NCBI GenBank assembly: GCA_023228945.1
Contig: JALOAI010000007.1
Span: forward strand, 120,219 to 184,218
Length of the DNA stretch: 64,000 nt
Source: Pigmentiphaga sp.
Lineage (GTDB): Bacteria > Pseudomonadota > Gammaproteobacteria > Burkholderiales > Burkholderiaceae_B
Reading direction: 5' to 3'
The notes under the pieces are model-generated. The model did no database searches. It saw only the letters and a program-made list of their open reading frames with translations, and was not told the DNA's origin. Each line of letters opens with the position of its first letter. Position 1 is the stretch's first letter. Both the position numbers and the translations under genes were made by a program. Shown piece by piece: positions 12,051 through 20,122 of the stretch.

Positions 12051-13253
12051 TCAGTCGGTATTCAACACGAACTCGCCGTCCTTCACGGTCGTGAGGTAGA
12101 TGGAACGGTGATCCAGCCCCAGGTGATCTTCGGGGCTGAAGGAGAATACGCCGCTCACCGCATAGTAGTCCTGCAGGGATTCGATCGCGTCGCGCATGGC
12201 CAGCCGAGCTTCGGCGAGGTCGGCGGGAACCTGGCCGTCTTGGCGCAGGCCATCATATGCGGTGGCGATCATGCGGATGGCGTCCCAGCCATAGCCCGCG
12301 AAAATGTCCGCCTTGCCGGCTCCATAGCGGCCGTCGAACACTTCGGCAAACTCGTTGAGCGCCGGCGCCATGGGGTGGCCTTCCTCGAACTGGTCATAGA
12401 CCTGGATCGGGCCGACCGCGACGATCGTGCCTTCGACCGCCGCCTTGCCCACGTTGATGAAGCCCTGATTGGCCGAGCCGCCGGACTGATACGACTGGCC
12501 GCGGAAGCCGGCGCGCTGCAACGCGGCTTGGGCGAGCGAGGCGGAGGGGGGAATGGCATGGAAGTAGACGGCATCGGGATTGCTCTGGCGTACCCGCAGC
12601 GCCTGGGCGGTGAAGTTGGTGTCGTTGCGCGAGAAGCGCTCCGCCGCGACGATCTCCAGCCCACGCTCCTTGGCCACCTTCTGGAACTCGATCCAGCCGC
12701 CTTCGCCATAGGAGTCTTCCAGGCCAAGGAAGGCGATGCGCTTCATGCCCTTCTGGATCATGTCGTCCATCACGCGGTCGACCGTCAGATAGTCGGTTAC
12801 CGCCGTCTTGAAGACGAACTGCCGCTCTTCCACCGGTTCGACGATGCTGGAAGCGAGTGCCAGCGAGATCGTGGGTACTTTTGCCTCTTGAACGGTGGGG
12901 ATGATCGCCATCGAGTTCGGCGTGGTCGAGCAGCAGATCACCGCATGGACCTTATCTTCCTGGATGAGCCGGCGTACCGCGTTCAGGGCCTTGGAAGGGT
13001 CCGTCGCGTCGTCGTAGGTGACGATCTTGACGTTGTACGGGAGGCTGGTGTTGGCCGCATAGCGCTCTTCCAGGATCTTGATCGCGTTGGCGGCGTTGAC
13101 GCCGAGCGAGGAAGCCCCGCCGGTGATCGAGATCACGGCGCCTATGCGCAGCTCGGGCGTGGGTTCCTGCGCCTGGGCCGGAAGATGCGCCAGGGCGCTG
13201 AGGCCAAGTGCCAGGGCGGCCGCGCCGTGGGTAAGTCTTGAGATGTTCGCCAT
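12051..13253 (-). CDS. Branched-chain amino acid-type ABC transporter binding protein (LivJ-like)
   Basis: The start is fixed by AAGGAGAC five bases before the ATG of MANISRLTHG. The first 29 residues form a Sec signal peptide ending AQAQ, followed by the periplasmic type I fold start LRIGAVISITGGASSLG. The mature protein has the length (about 370) and motifs (CCSTTPNSMAI, AFLGLEDSYGEGG) of HAAT-family receptors, which bind amino acids, amides or aromatic acids. It is divergent from livH-livMG and almost certainly feeds that permease. Two copies of the TGTATC-N4-GATACA palindrome lie in the shared upstream region. Confidence 0.92.
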   Translation of the reverse strand: MANISRLTHGAAALALGLSALAHLPAQAQEPTPELRIGAVISITGGASSLGVNAANAIKILEERYAANTSLPYNVKIVTYDDATDPSKALNAVRRLIQEDKVHAVICCSTTPNSMAIIPTVQEAKVPTISLALASSIVEPVEERQFVFKTAVTDYLTVDRVMDDMIQKGMKRIAFLGLEDSYGEGGWIEFQKVAKERGLEIVAAERFSRNDTNFTAQALRVRQSNPDAVYFHAIPPSASLAQAALQRAGFRGQSYQSGGSANQGFINVGKAAVEGTIVAVGPIQVYDQFEEGHPMAPALNEFAEVFDGRYGAGKADIFAGYGWDAIRMIATAYDGLRQDGQVPADLAEARLAMRDAIESLQDYYAVSGVFSFSPEDHLGLDHRSIYLTTVKDGEFVLNTD

Positions 13254-13304
13254 AAGAGTCTCCTTTGTGACCATGCAAGTATGGTCAGGCGGTTGGCTTC
13301 GCGA

Positions 13305-13320
13305 TGTATCGCGCGATACA
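13305..13320. promoter_or_regulatory. Palindromic operator TGTATCGCGCGATACA (site 1)
   Basis: A perfect 16-bp palindrome lies 52 bp upstream of the LivJ-like start. Half-sites GTATC and GATAC separated by four bases have the spacing of FNR-type sites (TTGAT-N4-ATCAA). The same pattern recurs at three other promoters of this cluster, which includes a Crp/Fnr regulator gene. Binding by that regulator is inferred. Confidence 0.75.
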
Positions 13321-13411
13321 GAACGTATCGGGATGCCTGTCTGGCGAAGGTTCGCGCACGATCAATTTGAGCGGACATTCAGCAGGGACAAGCCGCTGGC
13401 AGCGATATTTA

Positions 13412-13427
13412 TGTATCGCCGGATACA
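13412..13427. promoter_or_regulatory. Palindromic operator TGTATCGCCGGATACA (site 2)
   Basis: This second copy of the TGTATC-N4-GATACA palindrome lies 81 bp upstream of livH, in the same divergent intergenic region as site 1. Only the central four bases differ. It probably controls livH-livMG-livF'-amidase. Confidence 0.75.
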
Positions 13428-13508
13428 GCCTGAGTCTGCGCCTTCGTCCGATGATGGCCCGCATCGGCGTCTTTTGATCGTTTCAAATGCTTGGAGGCTT
13501 ATCTCGCG

Positions 13509-14537
13509 ATGGACTTGCAAATTGCGTTGTTCCTGCTGGCCGATGGCCTGACCAATGGCGCGGTCTACGCCTTGGTGGCGCTCAGCCTGGTGCTGATCTT
13601 CACGACGACGCGGGTCGTGAACATCGCCCAGGGCGAGTACGTCACGTTCGGCGCCCTGACGCTGGCCAGTTTCGTTGAAGGCAGCATCGCGCCCGTGGTG
13701 TGGGTCGTCGCCGCCGGCGGCTTCGTCAGCCTGGTGCTCGACGTGCGCCAGGCCATCATCAATCGCCGCAGCGCCATGCGGCCGATCGCGCAGTACGCCT
13801 TGCTCGGGCTGCTGCTGGCCGCGCTGACACTGGCCGCCTGGCAAACCCAGTCGCTGGCCCTGCAGATGCTCGCCGCGCTGGCGCTGGTGTCGGCCCTGGG
13901 CCCCATCGTCTATCGCCTCACCGTCGAGCCCAAGCCGGACAGCTCGATCGTGGTGCTGGTGATCATCGGCGTGGGCGTTTCCATGATCATGCACCCCTTG
14001 GCCTTATTGCTCTGGGGGCCGGATCCGCGCGCGGTGCCCGCGATCAGCGACGGCCGTTTGCCCGTGGGCCCGATGGACATCGCCTACCAATCGCTCTTCA
14101 TCATGGCGCTGTCGATCGCCGCGGCGGTGGCGCTCTTCGCGTTCTTTCGTTTCACCTTATTGGGCAAGGCGCTGCGTGCGGCGTCGGTCAACCGCGAAGG
14201 CGCGCAGTATTGCGGTATCCCGGTGGTGCGCGCGGGACGCCTGAGCTTCTTCCTGGCGGCGGCCCTGTCGGCTATCAGCGGCCTGATGCTCGCACCGCTG
14301 GTGAGCGCGCACTACGAGATGGGTTTCATCGTCGGGCTCAAGGGTTTCGTGGGCGCCGCCATGGGCGGTCTCGTCAACTATCCGCTATCGGTGATAGGCG
14401 TCGTGATCGTCGGCGTGCTGGAATCGTTCGCCTCCTTCCTGAGCAGCTCGTACCGCGATGCCGTGGTCTTTGCGCTCGTCATTCCCATCATGTTGTGGCG
14501 CAATCGCTATGCCGCAGAGGATCTCGATGAACACTAA
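13509..14537 (+). CDS. Branched-chain amino acid-type ABC permease LivH
   Basis: The 342-residue protein is a hydrophobic LivH-family permease, with LVALSLVLIFTTTRVVNIAQGEYVTFGA near the N-terminus and the cytoplasmic coupling region GKALRAASVNREGAQYCGI that contacts the ATPases. GGAGG lies 11 bases before the chosen ATG (MDLQIALF). An upstream TTG at 13491 would add six residues. Its last 11 bp overlap the start of the next gene, so the two are likely translationally coupled. It works with the LivJ-like receptor encoded divergently. The LivF partner in this operon is broken. Confidence 0.92.
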   Translation: MDLQIALFLLADGLTNGAVYALVALSLVLIFTTTRVVNIAQGEYVTFGALTLASFVEGSIAPVVWVVAAGGFVSLVLDVRQAIINRRSAMRPIAQYALLGLLLAALTLAAWQTQSLALQMLAALALVSALGPIVYRLTVEPKPDSSIVVLVIIGVGVSMIMHPLALLLWGPDPRAVPAISDGRLPVGPMDIAYQSLFIMALSIAAAVALFAFFRFTLLGKALRAASVNREGAQYCGIPVVRAGRLSFFLAAALSAISGLMLAPLVSAHYEMGFIVGLKGFVGAAMGGLVNYPLSVIGVVIVGVLESFASFLSSSYRDAVVFALVIPIMLWRNRYAAEDLDEH

Positions 14538-16320
14538 GCGTCTACCGGAGCGCAAGGCCGCGCGCTCTTACCGTGAATCCTGGATCCTGGCGGGATTGGC
14601 CCTGATCGGCCTGATCCTGATCCTGCGGCTGCCGACCTACTACGTGGGCCTGCTGGCGATCGTGGGCATCAATGCGCTGGTTTGCATGGGCTTGTCCTTC
14701 GTGCTCGGCACGGGCCAGGTGTCGCTGGGCCACGCCGCCTTCGTGGGAATGGGCGCCTATGCCTGCGCCATCCTGTCGCGCGACTTCGGCGTTCCCACGC
14801 TGCTTGCCATTCCCGTCTCGGTGTTGCTGTGCATGGCGGTGGCCTACGTGCTGGGCCGTGTCACCTTGCGATTGAAGGGCCATTCCCTGCCGCTGGCCAC
14901 CTTGGCCTGGGGAGTGGCCATCTATGTCTGCTTCGTGGCCGCCATCGACATCACCGGCGGCGCGTCGGGCTTTGCGAATATTCCGGCGCTCAATCTCTTC
15001 GGCCTTGCCTTGGACACGCGCGGCATCACCCTGCTGGCGTGGCTGTGCGTGGGGTTGAGCTACATCGCCTATCGCCGCATCTACCGGGGCCGCGTTGGCC
15101 GCATCGCCAAGGCGATCCGGGCACAAAGCACCATGGCCAACGCCTTCGGCGCCGACGTGGCGGCGGTCAAGATGAAGGTCTTCATCCTGTCGGCGGCGCT
15201 GGCGGCCCTGGCGGGATGCCTGTTCGCGTACTACATGCGTTTCCTGAGCCCGACCTCGTTCGCCATCGGCGCGTCTTTCAATTACCTCATCATGGTGGTG
15301 CTGGGCGGCGTCGCGCATCCCGTCGGCGCCGTTCTCGGCGCCGCCGTGTTCGTTGCGATGGAGTTCGGTGCGCAGTATCTTTTTGCCACCGTGCTCGGCG
15401 TGCCCGGGCAGATGGAAACGATGCTGTTCGGCGCGCTCCTGATCCTCATGCTGCTGCGCTGGCCGGGCGGCCTGCTCACCTGGATCAAGCCGCGCGAGGA
15501 TGTGTTCGCGCCCCCTGCGGCCACGGCGGCCGGGATGCCGCAGGTGGCCGACGCGAGACCGGCGGTAAAGCGCGTCGAAGTCGACCAGGTGACCAAGCGC
15601 TTTGGCGGCCTGCAGGCGCTCAAGGGCGTCAGCGTCAGCGTACCGACCGGCCGGATCACGGGCCTCATCGGGCCCAACGGGGCCGGCAAGTCCACGTTGT
15701 TCAACGCCGTGACGGCCGTGGTGCCGGCGACCACCGGCGAGGTAAGAATCGACGGTGCGCCGCTGCCGCGCCACGCGCGCGATGTGATCCGTACCGGCAT
15801 GGCGCGAACCTTCCAGCACGTGCAGTTGGTGCCCGAGCTGACGGTGCTGCGGAACGTGATGATCGGTGGCTACATCGATGGCCGTGCCGGTCTGCTGTCT
15901 TCCGCGCTGGGCCTGGACCGCGCCGAAGAGGCGATCATGGCCGAGCGCGCCCGGGTGGCGCTCGACCAGGTCGGTCTGCTCGACACGGCGGATCGGCCCA
16001 TCCGCAGTCTGCCGCTGGCCAGCCAGCGACTGGTCGAAGTGGCACGCGCCTTGATGTCGCGGCCCCACGTCATGCTGCTGGACGAACCCGCGGCCGGCTT
16101 GCGCGCCGGCGAGAAAGCGCAATTGGTGGCCTTGCTCAAGTCGCTGCGCGACGAACGGGGAATGGCCATCCTGCTGGTCGAACACGACATGGAACTGGTG
16201 ATGAACTGCGTCGATCATATCTTTGTACTCAACCACGGCGAACTCCTGGCCGAAGGCGACCGCAGCCAGATCCAGACCAACCCCGCCGTCATGTCCGCCT
16301 ATTTGGGAGCCGAGGGATGA
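14527..16320 (+). CDS. Fused LivM permease-LivG ATPase
   Basis: The 597-residue protein joins a LivM permease (about residues 15-325) to a complete ABC ATPase (about 345-597). The ATPase has Walker A GPNGAGKST near residue 382, Walker B VMLLDEPAAGL and the H-loop VEHDMEL. The ABC signature reads LPLASQRLVEVARAL, where LivG proteins usually have LPYGQQR, so it is slightly divergent. LivM-LivG fusions are known in Burkholderiales. It overlaps livH by 11 bp, and its stop overlaps the livF start (ATGA). With livF broken, this may be the only functional ATPase of the set. Confidence 0.92.
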   Translation: MNTKRLPERKAARSYRESWILAGLALIGLILILRLPTYYVGLLAIVGINALVCMGLSFVLGTGQVSLGHAAFVGMGAYACAILSRDFGVPTLLAIPVSVLLCMAVAYVLGRVTLRLKGHSLPLATLAWGVAIYVCFVAAIDITGGASGFANIPALNLFGLALDTRGITLLAWLCVGLSYIAYRRIYRGRVGRIAKAIRAQSTMANAFGADVAAVKMKVFILSAALAALAGCLFAYYMRFLSPTSFAIGASFNYLIMVVLGGVAHPVGAVLGAAVFVAMEFGAQYLFATVLGVPGQMETMLFGALLILMLLRWPGGLLTWIKPREDVFAPPAATAAGMPQVADARPAVKRVEVDQVTKRFGGLQALKGVSVSVPTGRITGLIGPNGAGKSTLFNAVTAVVPATTGEVRIDGAPLPRHARDVIRTGMARTFQHVQLVPELTVLRNVMIGGYIDGRAGLLSSALGLDRAEEAIMAERARVALDQVGLLDTADRPIRSLPLASQRLVEVARALMSRPHVMLLDEPAAGLRAGEKAQLVALLKSLRDERGMAILLVEHDMELVMNCVDHIFVLNHGELLAEGDRSQIQTNPAVMSAYLGAEG

Positions 16321-16665
16321 GCAATATGGTGCTCGAAGTCCGGAATCTCACGGTCGGCTACGGCTCGGTCACGGCGGTGGACGACATCAGCTTCGACGTA
16401 CCCACCGGCGCCCTGGTGACGCTCATCGGCGCCAATGGCGCCGGCAAGACGACCTTGCTCCGGGCGTTGATGGGCGGGTTGCCGGTGCGCGGCGGCAGCG
16501 TCAAGCTCGACGGTGTCGAGCTTGGCCAGCTGCCGATCGAAGAGCGCGTGGGCCGCGGCATGTATCTGGTGCCCGAGAAACGAGCCCTGTTCGCCTCCAT
16601 GAGAGTCGAGGACAATCTCCGGCTGGGCGCTTTTGCCAAACGCCGCCGTCTGGATATCGAGCGCG
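16317..16665 (+). pseudogene. livF: livF ATPase gene, 3' half deleted
   Basis: The gene starts with an ATG overlapping the livMG stop. It encodes a normal LivF N-terminus: MSNMVLEVRNLTVGYG, Walker A GANGAGKTT at residues 38-46 and the LVPEKRALFASMRVEDNL region. About 115 residues in, near base 16655-16670, LivF similarity stops. The signature motif, Walker B, D-loop and H-loop, roughly 120 residues, are absent. The frame happens to stay open to 17744, so a translated product would carry a long unrelated tail read out of frame through the amidase. The sequence instead continues as an amidase in another frame, which indicates a deletion joining two genes. A sequencing or assembly deletion is the alternative. 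Confidence 0.85.
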
Positions 16666-18030
16666 GCGTCGTATCGCAGCGGCGAGCTATCGCCCGTCGA
16701 CGTGGCCCTAAGTGCCTTGCGCCATGCGGAGCGGATGAACGAATCGCTCAATGCGCTGGCGGTGCTGGATCACGAACGCGCCTTGCGCGCGGCCGAGCAG
16801 TCGCAGACCCGCTGGCGTTCCGCCGCGCCGCTGGGACCGCTCGACGGCATGCCCGCCACGATCAAGGAGTTCGCCGCCGTGGAAGGCTGGGCCACCCGTC
16901 GCGGCTCCGCCGTGACCAGCGGCGAGCCCGCGGCCGCCAGCACCATGTTCGTCGAGCGCATGCAGCGCGCCGGGATGGTGCTCCTGGGCAAAACCCGGGC
17001 GCCGGAATTCAACTGGAAAGGCGTGACCGACAGCCCGATGTTCGGCGTCACCCGCAATCCGTGGAACATCCGGCTGACGCCGGGCGGCAGCAGCGGCGGT
17101 TGCGCGGCCGCCGTGGCGGCTGGCATCGTGCGCGTGTCGATGGGCAGCGATGCCGGCGGCTCGGTGCGCATTCCCGCCGCCTTCACCGGCCTCATCGGTT
17201 TCAAGCCGTCCTTCGGGCGGATTCCGGCCAATCCGCTGCCATCGGCGTTTTCACAGGTGGTGCATACCGGGCCGATCGCGGCCAATATGCGCGACCTCGC
17301 CGAGGTCATGCAAGTGGTCGCCGGCCCGTCGGCGCGCGATTGGACGTCCTATACCGGCGCCGTCCCGGGAGATGTGCAGGCCTTGTCGGGCACCGCGACG
17401 GCCCTGCGCATCGGCGTGTTGAACGCGCGTCGCTGGTCATCCAGCATCGAGGACGTTCAACAAGGCATGGCCGAAACCATGGCATTGTTCCAGGAGGACG
17501 GCTTCGAGATGCGGACGGTGGATTTCGATGTCGCCGCTGCGTCGGCCGCGGCCGCGATCTTCTATCGCGTGGGTTGCGAGGCCGCGGTGCGCGGGGTGGG
17601 CGTCGCCGATCGAGGCCGGCTGGATCCGGGGTTGCTCGAGTTCGTGAAGTCGATCGAGGGCTTGGCGCTCAGCGACTATCTCGAGGCTTGCCGCGTGCGG
17701 GACTGGCATGCGAATACCTTGACGGCGCTCTTCGACCAGATTGACGTGCTGATGCTGCCCACGCTGCCCATTCTGCCCTTCGAGGCGGGCCGCCTGACGC
17801 CAGAAGGCTGGCCGAGCGACGATTGGATGTCGTGGAACCCGTTCACGCCGGTGTTCAATATCAGCCAGGTACCGGCCATGTCGTTCCCCGTGTGGCCATC
17901 AGGCGGCCGTTTGCCGGTGGGCATCCAGTTCGTGGCGCCGCGGTATCGCGACGACCGCCTGATGACGCTGGGCGCCTGGCTGGAGCGGCGTATTCCCGTG
18001 CGCCTGGCGCCCATGGGCCGCGCCGTCTGA
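16633..18030 (+). CDS. Amidase-signature family hydrolase, N-terminus lost at the deletion junction
   Basis: From about base 16663 the frame reads as an amidase (SYRSGELSPVDVALSAL) and keeps the whole catalytic triad: Lys78 in ATIKEF, cis-Ser153 in GGSSGG and Ser177 in GSDAGGSVR (numbered from the TTG at 16633). The bases upstream belong to livF in a different frame, so the native start and ribosome-binding site are missing. Initiation could only occur at that TTG or at the internal ATG at 16735. Amidases of this type hydrolyse linear amides, anilides or aryl-acid amides. The enzyme core may be intact, but its expression is doubtful. Confidence 0.82.
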   Translation: MPNAAVWISSAASYRSGELSPVDVALSALRHAERMNESLNALAVLDHERALRAAEQSQTRWRSAAPLGPLDGMPATIKEFAAVEGWATRRGSAVTSGEPAAASTMFVERMQRAGMVLLGKTRAPEFNWKGVTDSPMFGVTRNPWNIRLTPGGSSGGCAAAVAAGIVRVSMGSDAGGSVRIPAAFTGLIGFKPSFGRIPANPLPSAFSQVVHTGPIAANMRDLAEVMQVVAGPSARDWTSYTGAVPGDVQALSGTATALRIGVLNARRWSSSIEDVQQGMAETMALFQEDGFEMRTVDFDVAAASAAAAIFYRVGCEAAVRGVGVADRGRLDPGLLEFVKSIEGLALSDYLEACRVRDWHANTLTALFDQIDVLMLPTLPILPFEAGRLTPEGWPSDDWMSWNPFTPVFNISQVPAMSFPVWPSGGRLPVGIQFVAPRYRDDRLMTLGAWLERRIPVRLAPMGRAV

Positions 18031-18152
18031 CCACGCGCCCAAGCGCAAGCCTCGCCGTTCACGGCGAGATTAGCGAGGCTAAATCAGCTGGAGCCGAAGG
18101 CTCTCCCGATTGGTGGCGGAGAAGCTCAGGCCGAAAGGCCGGAGTTCTTCAC
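18028..18152 (+). repeat. Dispersed 125-bp intergenic repeat, copy A
   Basis: This element starts on the TGA stop codon of the amidase and ends with a GAAA-loop hairpin (CTCAGGCC-GAAA-GGCCGGAG) followed by TTCTTCAC. A copy about 85 percent identical by eye lies at 50515-50639 on the other strand, where it starts on the stop codon of the symporter gene. It contains the shorter self-complementary blocks CTCGCCGTTCACGGCGAG and GGAGCCGAAGGCTC. It may serve as a transcription end signal; that is inferred. Confidence 0.8.
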
Positions 18153-18168
18153 CCTCGCTGCCGGCGGA

Positions 18169-18184
18169 TGTATCGACCGATACA
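18169..18184. promoter_or_regulatory. Palindromic operator TGTATCGACCGATACA (site 3)
   Basis: The third copy of TGTATC-N4-GATACA lies about 105 bp upstream of the hpaD-like gene, just after repeat copy A. It probably controls the hpaD-ridA-ridA-hpaE unit through the Crp/Fnr protein encoded at the end of that unit on the opposite strand. Confidence 0.72.
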
Positions 18185-18287
18185 GACCGGCCAGCCCTTT
18201 ATCTGGAAAATCCCTATTGTTCCGTGCCGTACATCGGGAATGCCGCCGCGATGAAGCACGACACGACATGATCAGGAATCGATAGCC

Positions 18288-19292
18288 ATGACCGAATCTA
18301 TTCGACCCCCCTTCAATATTCTGCGCCTGGGTTACCTGGAGTTCCAGGTAAGCGACCTCGACCGATCGCGCGATTTCTATGTCGACGTGATCGGCTTGTT
18401 CGAATCCGCGCGCGACGACGGCGCGGTGTATCTGCGCGCCACCGAGGATCGCGAACACCATTGCGTGATCCTGCGCCAGGCGGATCGCCCCGGGGTGGGC
18501 CACTTCGCCTTCAAGGTGGCGGGCGAGGCCGACCTGGATCTGCTCGAGGCAAAATACCGTGGTCTGGGCTGCCCGGCCCGCTGGTACGCGGCGGGAGAGC
18601 GCTACGCGCAGGGGCGCACCCTGCTGGTGCAGGACCCGCTGGGTTTTCCGGTGGCGTTTTATGCGTCGATGGAGCCCGCGGAGTGGCTGTTGCAGCAGTA
18701 TCACCTGCATCGTCATGGCGTGCCCACGCGGCTGGATCACGTCAACGTACTCACACCGGACGCCCAGAAGGGTTATGAATGGTACGTGAATGAGCTGGGC
18801 TTCGGCGCCGCCGAGCTGACGGAGTCGGATCCGCCCGAGAACCGCATCTGGGCCAGTTGGCTATATCGCAAGTCCACCGTGCACGACATCGCGGTCATGA
18901 CCGGCAATGGGCCGGCGGTGCATCACGCGGGATTCTCGGTGCTTGAGCCCATGGGCGTGATCCGCGCGTGTGACGCCCTGGCGGGCGCGGGCTATGCCGA
19001 CAACATCGAGCGCGGCCCCGCCCGGCACGGTATCTCGAACGCGCTTTTCGTGTATATCCGCGACCCCGACGGCAACCGCTTCGAGCTGTATACCGGCGAT
19101 TACCTCACCACCGACCGCGATGCCGCCCCGGTGCGCTGGAACGTCAACAACCCGCGGCGCCAGACTTTGTGGGGGCCGCCGCCGCCGCGCCGCTGGTATG
19201 AGGAGTCGATGAGCGTGGCCTCCATCGAAACGGGCGCCATCATGGAGCCGCAGCCCCCCTTGCTGCGTGCGATCCCCGATTACGTAGACTGA
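18288..19292 (+). CDS. hpaD: Extradiol ring-cleavage dioxygenase, VOC type, HpaD-like
   Basis: The 334-residue protein has two VOC modules. Predicted iron (or Mn) ligands are His151 (LDHVNVL), His213 in VHHAGF and Glu266 (NRFELYTGDY), nearly the positions H155/H214/E267 of homoprotocatechuate 2,3-dioxygenase. The tail WGPPPPRRWYEESM also matches that enzyme. The known reaction is extradiol cleavage of 3,4-dihydroxyphenylacetate to a carboxymethyl-hydroxymuconic semialdehyde, which the hpaE product 2 kb downstream would oxidise. The two RidA genes in between are not part of the standard hpa set, so a related substrate such as an amino-substituted catechol analogue is possible. Confidence 0.85.
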   Translation: MTESIRPPFNILRLGYLEFQVSDLDRSRDFYVDVIGLFESARDDGAVYLRATEDREHHCVILRQADRPGVGHFAFKVAGEADLDLLEAKYRGLGCPARWYAAGERYAQGRTLLVQDPLGFPVAFYASMEPAEWLLQQYHLHRHGVPTRLDHVNVLTPDAQKGYEWYVNELGFGAAELTESDPPENRIWASWLYRKSTVHDIAVMTGNGPAVHHAGFSVLEPMGVIRACDALAGAGYADNIERGPARHGISNALFVYIRDPDGNRFELYTGDYLTTDRDAAPVRWNVNNPRRQTLWGPPPPRRWYEESMSVASIETGAIMEPQPPLLRAIPDYVD

Positions 19293-19333
19293 ATGCCCAT
19301 CCCAGAGCCCGCCAATTTCCGAGTAATACCAAT

Positions 19334-19735
19334 ATGTCTCGACAAATAATCGTTCCCGCCACCGGCCTGCTGCCGCATCGCGCCTATTCGCCCGCCGTAC
19401 GGGTTGGCAACACCCTTTATGTTTCCGGGCACACGGGTTCGGATCCCGTGACTCGCGAGATCCGCTCCGGCATCGAGTCACAGACGCGCCAGGCCTTCAA
19501 GAACCTGCAGGACGTGGTGGAAGCGGCGGGCGGCACCATGAGGGACGTCGTCAAAGTCAATATCTTCATGACCGACGTCGCGAACGATCTCGAAGGCATG
19601 AATAAAGTGTTCCGCGAGGTGTTCGCCGAAGAGCCGCCGGCGCGCTCGACCGTGGGCGTCGCCCATCTCGCCCGCCCCGGGCTGCTGCTGGAGATCGAGC
19701 TGGTGGCGGTGCTGCCCGAGGAGGCCGGACGATGA
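19334..19735 (+). CDS. RidA/YjgF-family enamine/imine deaminase, paralogue 1
   Basis: The 133-residue protein has the RidA fold signature: SPAVRVGNTLYVSGHTG near the N-terminus and the active-site strand PARSTVGVAHLARPGLLLEIE, whose Arg corresponds to the catalytic Arg of RidA. RidA proteins hydrolyse 2-aminoacrylate-type imines; one branch comprises 2-aminomuconate deaminases of aminophenol catabolism. Its stop overlaps the next RidA start (ATGA), so both are co-translated. Its place between a ring-cleaving dioxygenase and a semialdehyde dehydrogenase favours a catabolic over a housekeeping role. Confidence 0.88.
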   Translation: MSRQIIVPATGLLPHRAYSPAVRVGNTLYVSGHTGSDPVTREIRSGIESQTRQAFKNLQDVVEAAGGTMRDVVKVNIFMTDVANDLEGMNKVFREVFAEEPPARSTVGVAHLARPGLLLEIELVAVLPEEAGR

Positions 19736-20118
19736 GCGCGCCACGTACGGTATCGCTGCCCGGCGTTACTCATACCTTGCCTTTTTCGCCCGCCCTGGTG
19801 TGGGAGAACCTGGTTTTCGTATCGGGGCAGGTGGGCAAAGACCCCATGACGGACGCCTTTGACGAAGACATTGCGTCGCAGACGCGGCAGACCTTGTCCA
19901 ATATCAAGGCGCTGCTCGAAGCGGCGGGAACGACGCTGGACAAAACCTTGCGCATGACCATCTACATGACCGATATGCAGAACGAGTTCGCCGGGATGAA
20001 TACGGTCTTCAAGGAGTTCTTCGCCGGCACGCTGCCGGCGCGTTCCACCGTGGGAATCTCGCATCTGGCCAAGCCGGGGCTGAAGATCGAAATCGACCTG
20101 GTCGCCTATCGGGATTGA
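19732..20118 (+). CDS. RidA/YjgF-family enamine/imine deaminase, paralogue 2
   Basis: This 128-residue protein is a second RidA with the same layout as its neighbour (PALVWENLVFVSGQVG and PARSTVGISHLAKPGLKIEID) but clearly diverged in sequence. Two adjacent, non-identical RidA subunits could form a hetero-trimer or act on different intermediates. The gene overlaps paralogue 1 by four bases and ends 4 bp before the hpaE-like gene, so the four genes form a compact operon. Confidence 0.88.
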   Translation: MSAPRTVSLPGVTHTLPFSPALVWENLVFVSGQVGKDPMTDAFDEDIASQTRQTLSNIKALLEAAGTTLDKTLRMTIYMTDMQNEFAGMNTVFKEFFAGTLPARSTVGISHLAKPGLKIEIDLVAYRD

Positions 20119-20122
20119 GACC

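Noticed and set aside
14682..17744. A single open frame of 1020 codons across livMG, livF' and the amidase
   Set aside because: Only the livF part (16317 to about 16665) resembles a protein; the rest is a high-GC shadow of genes in other frames.
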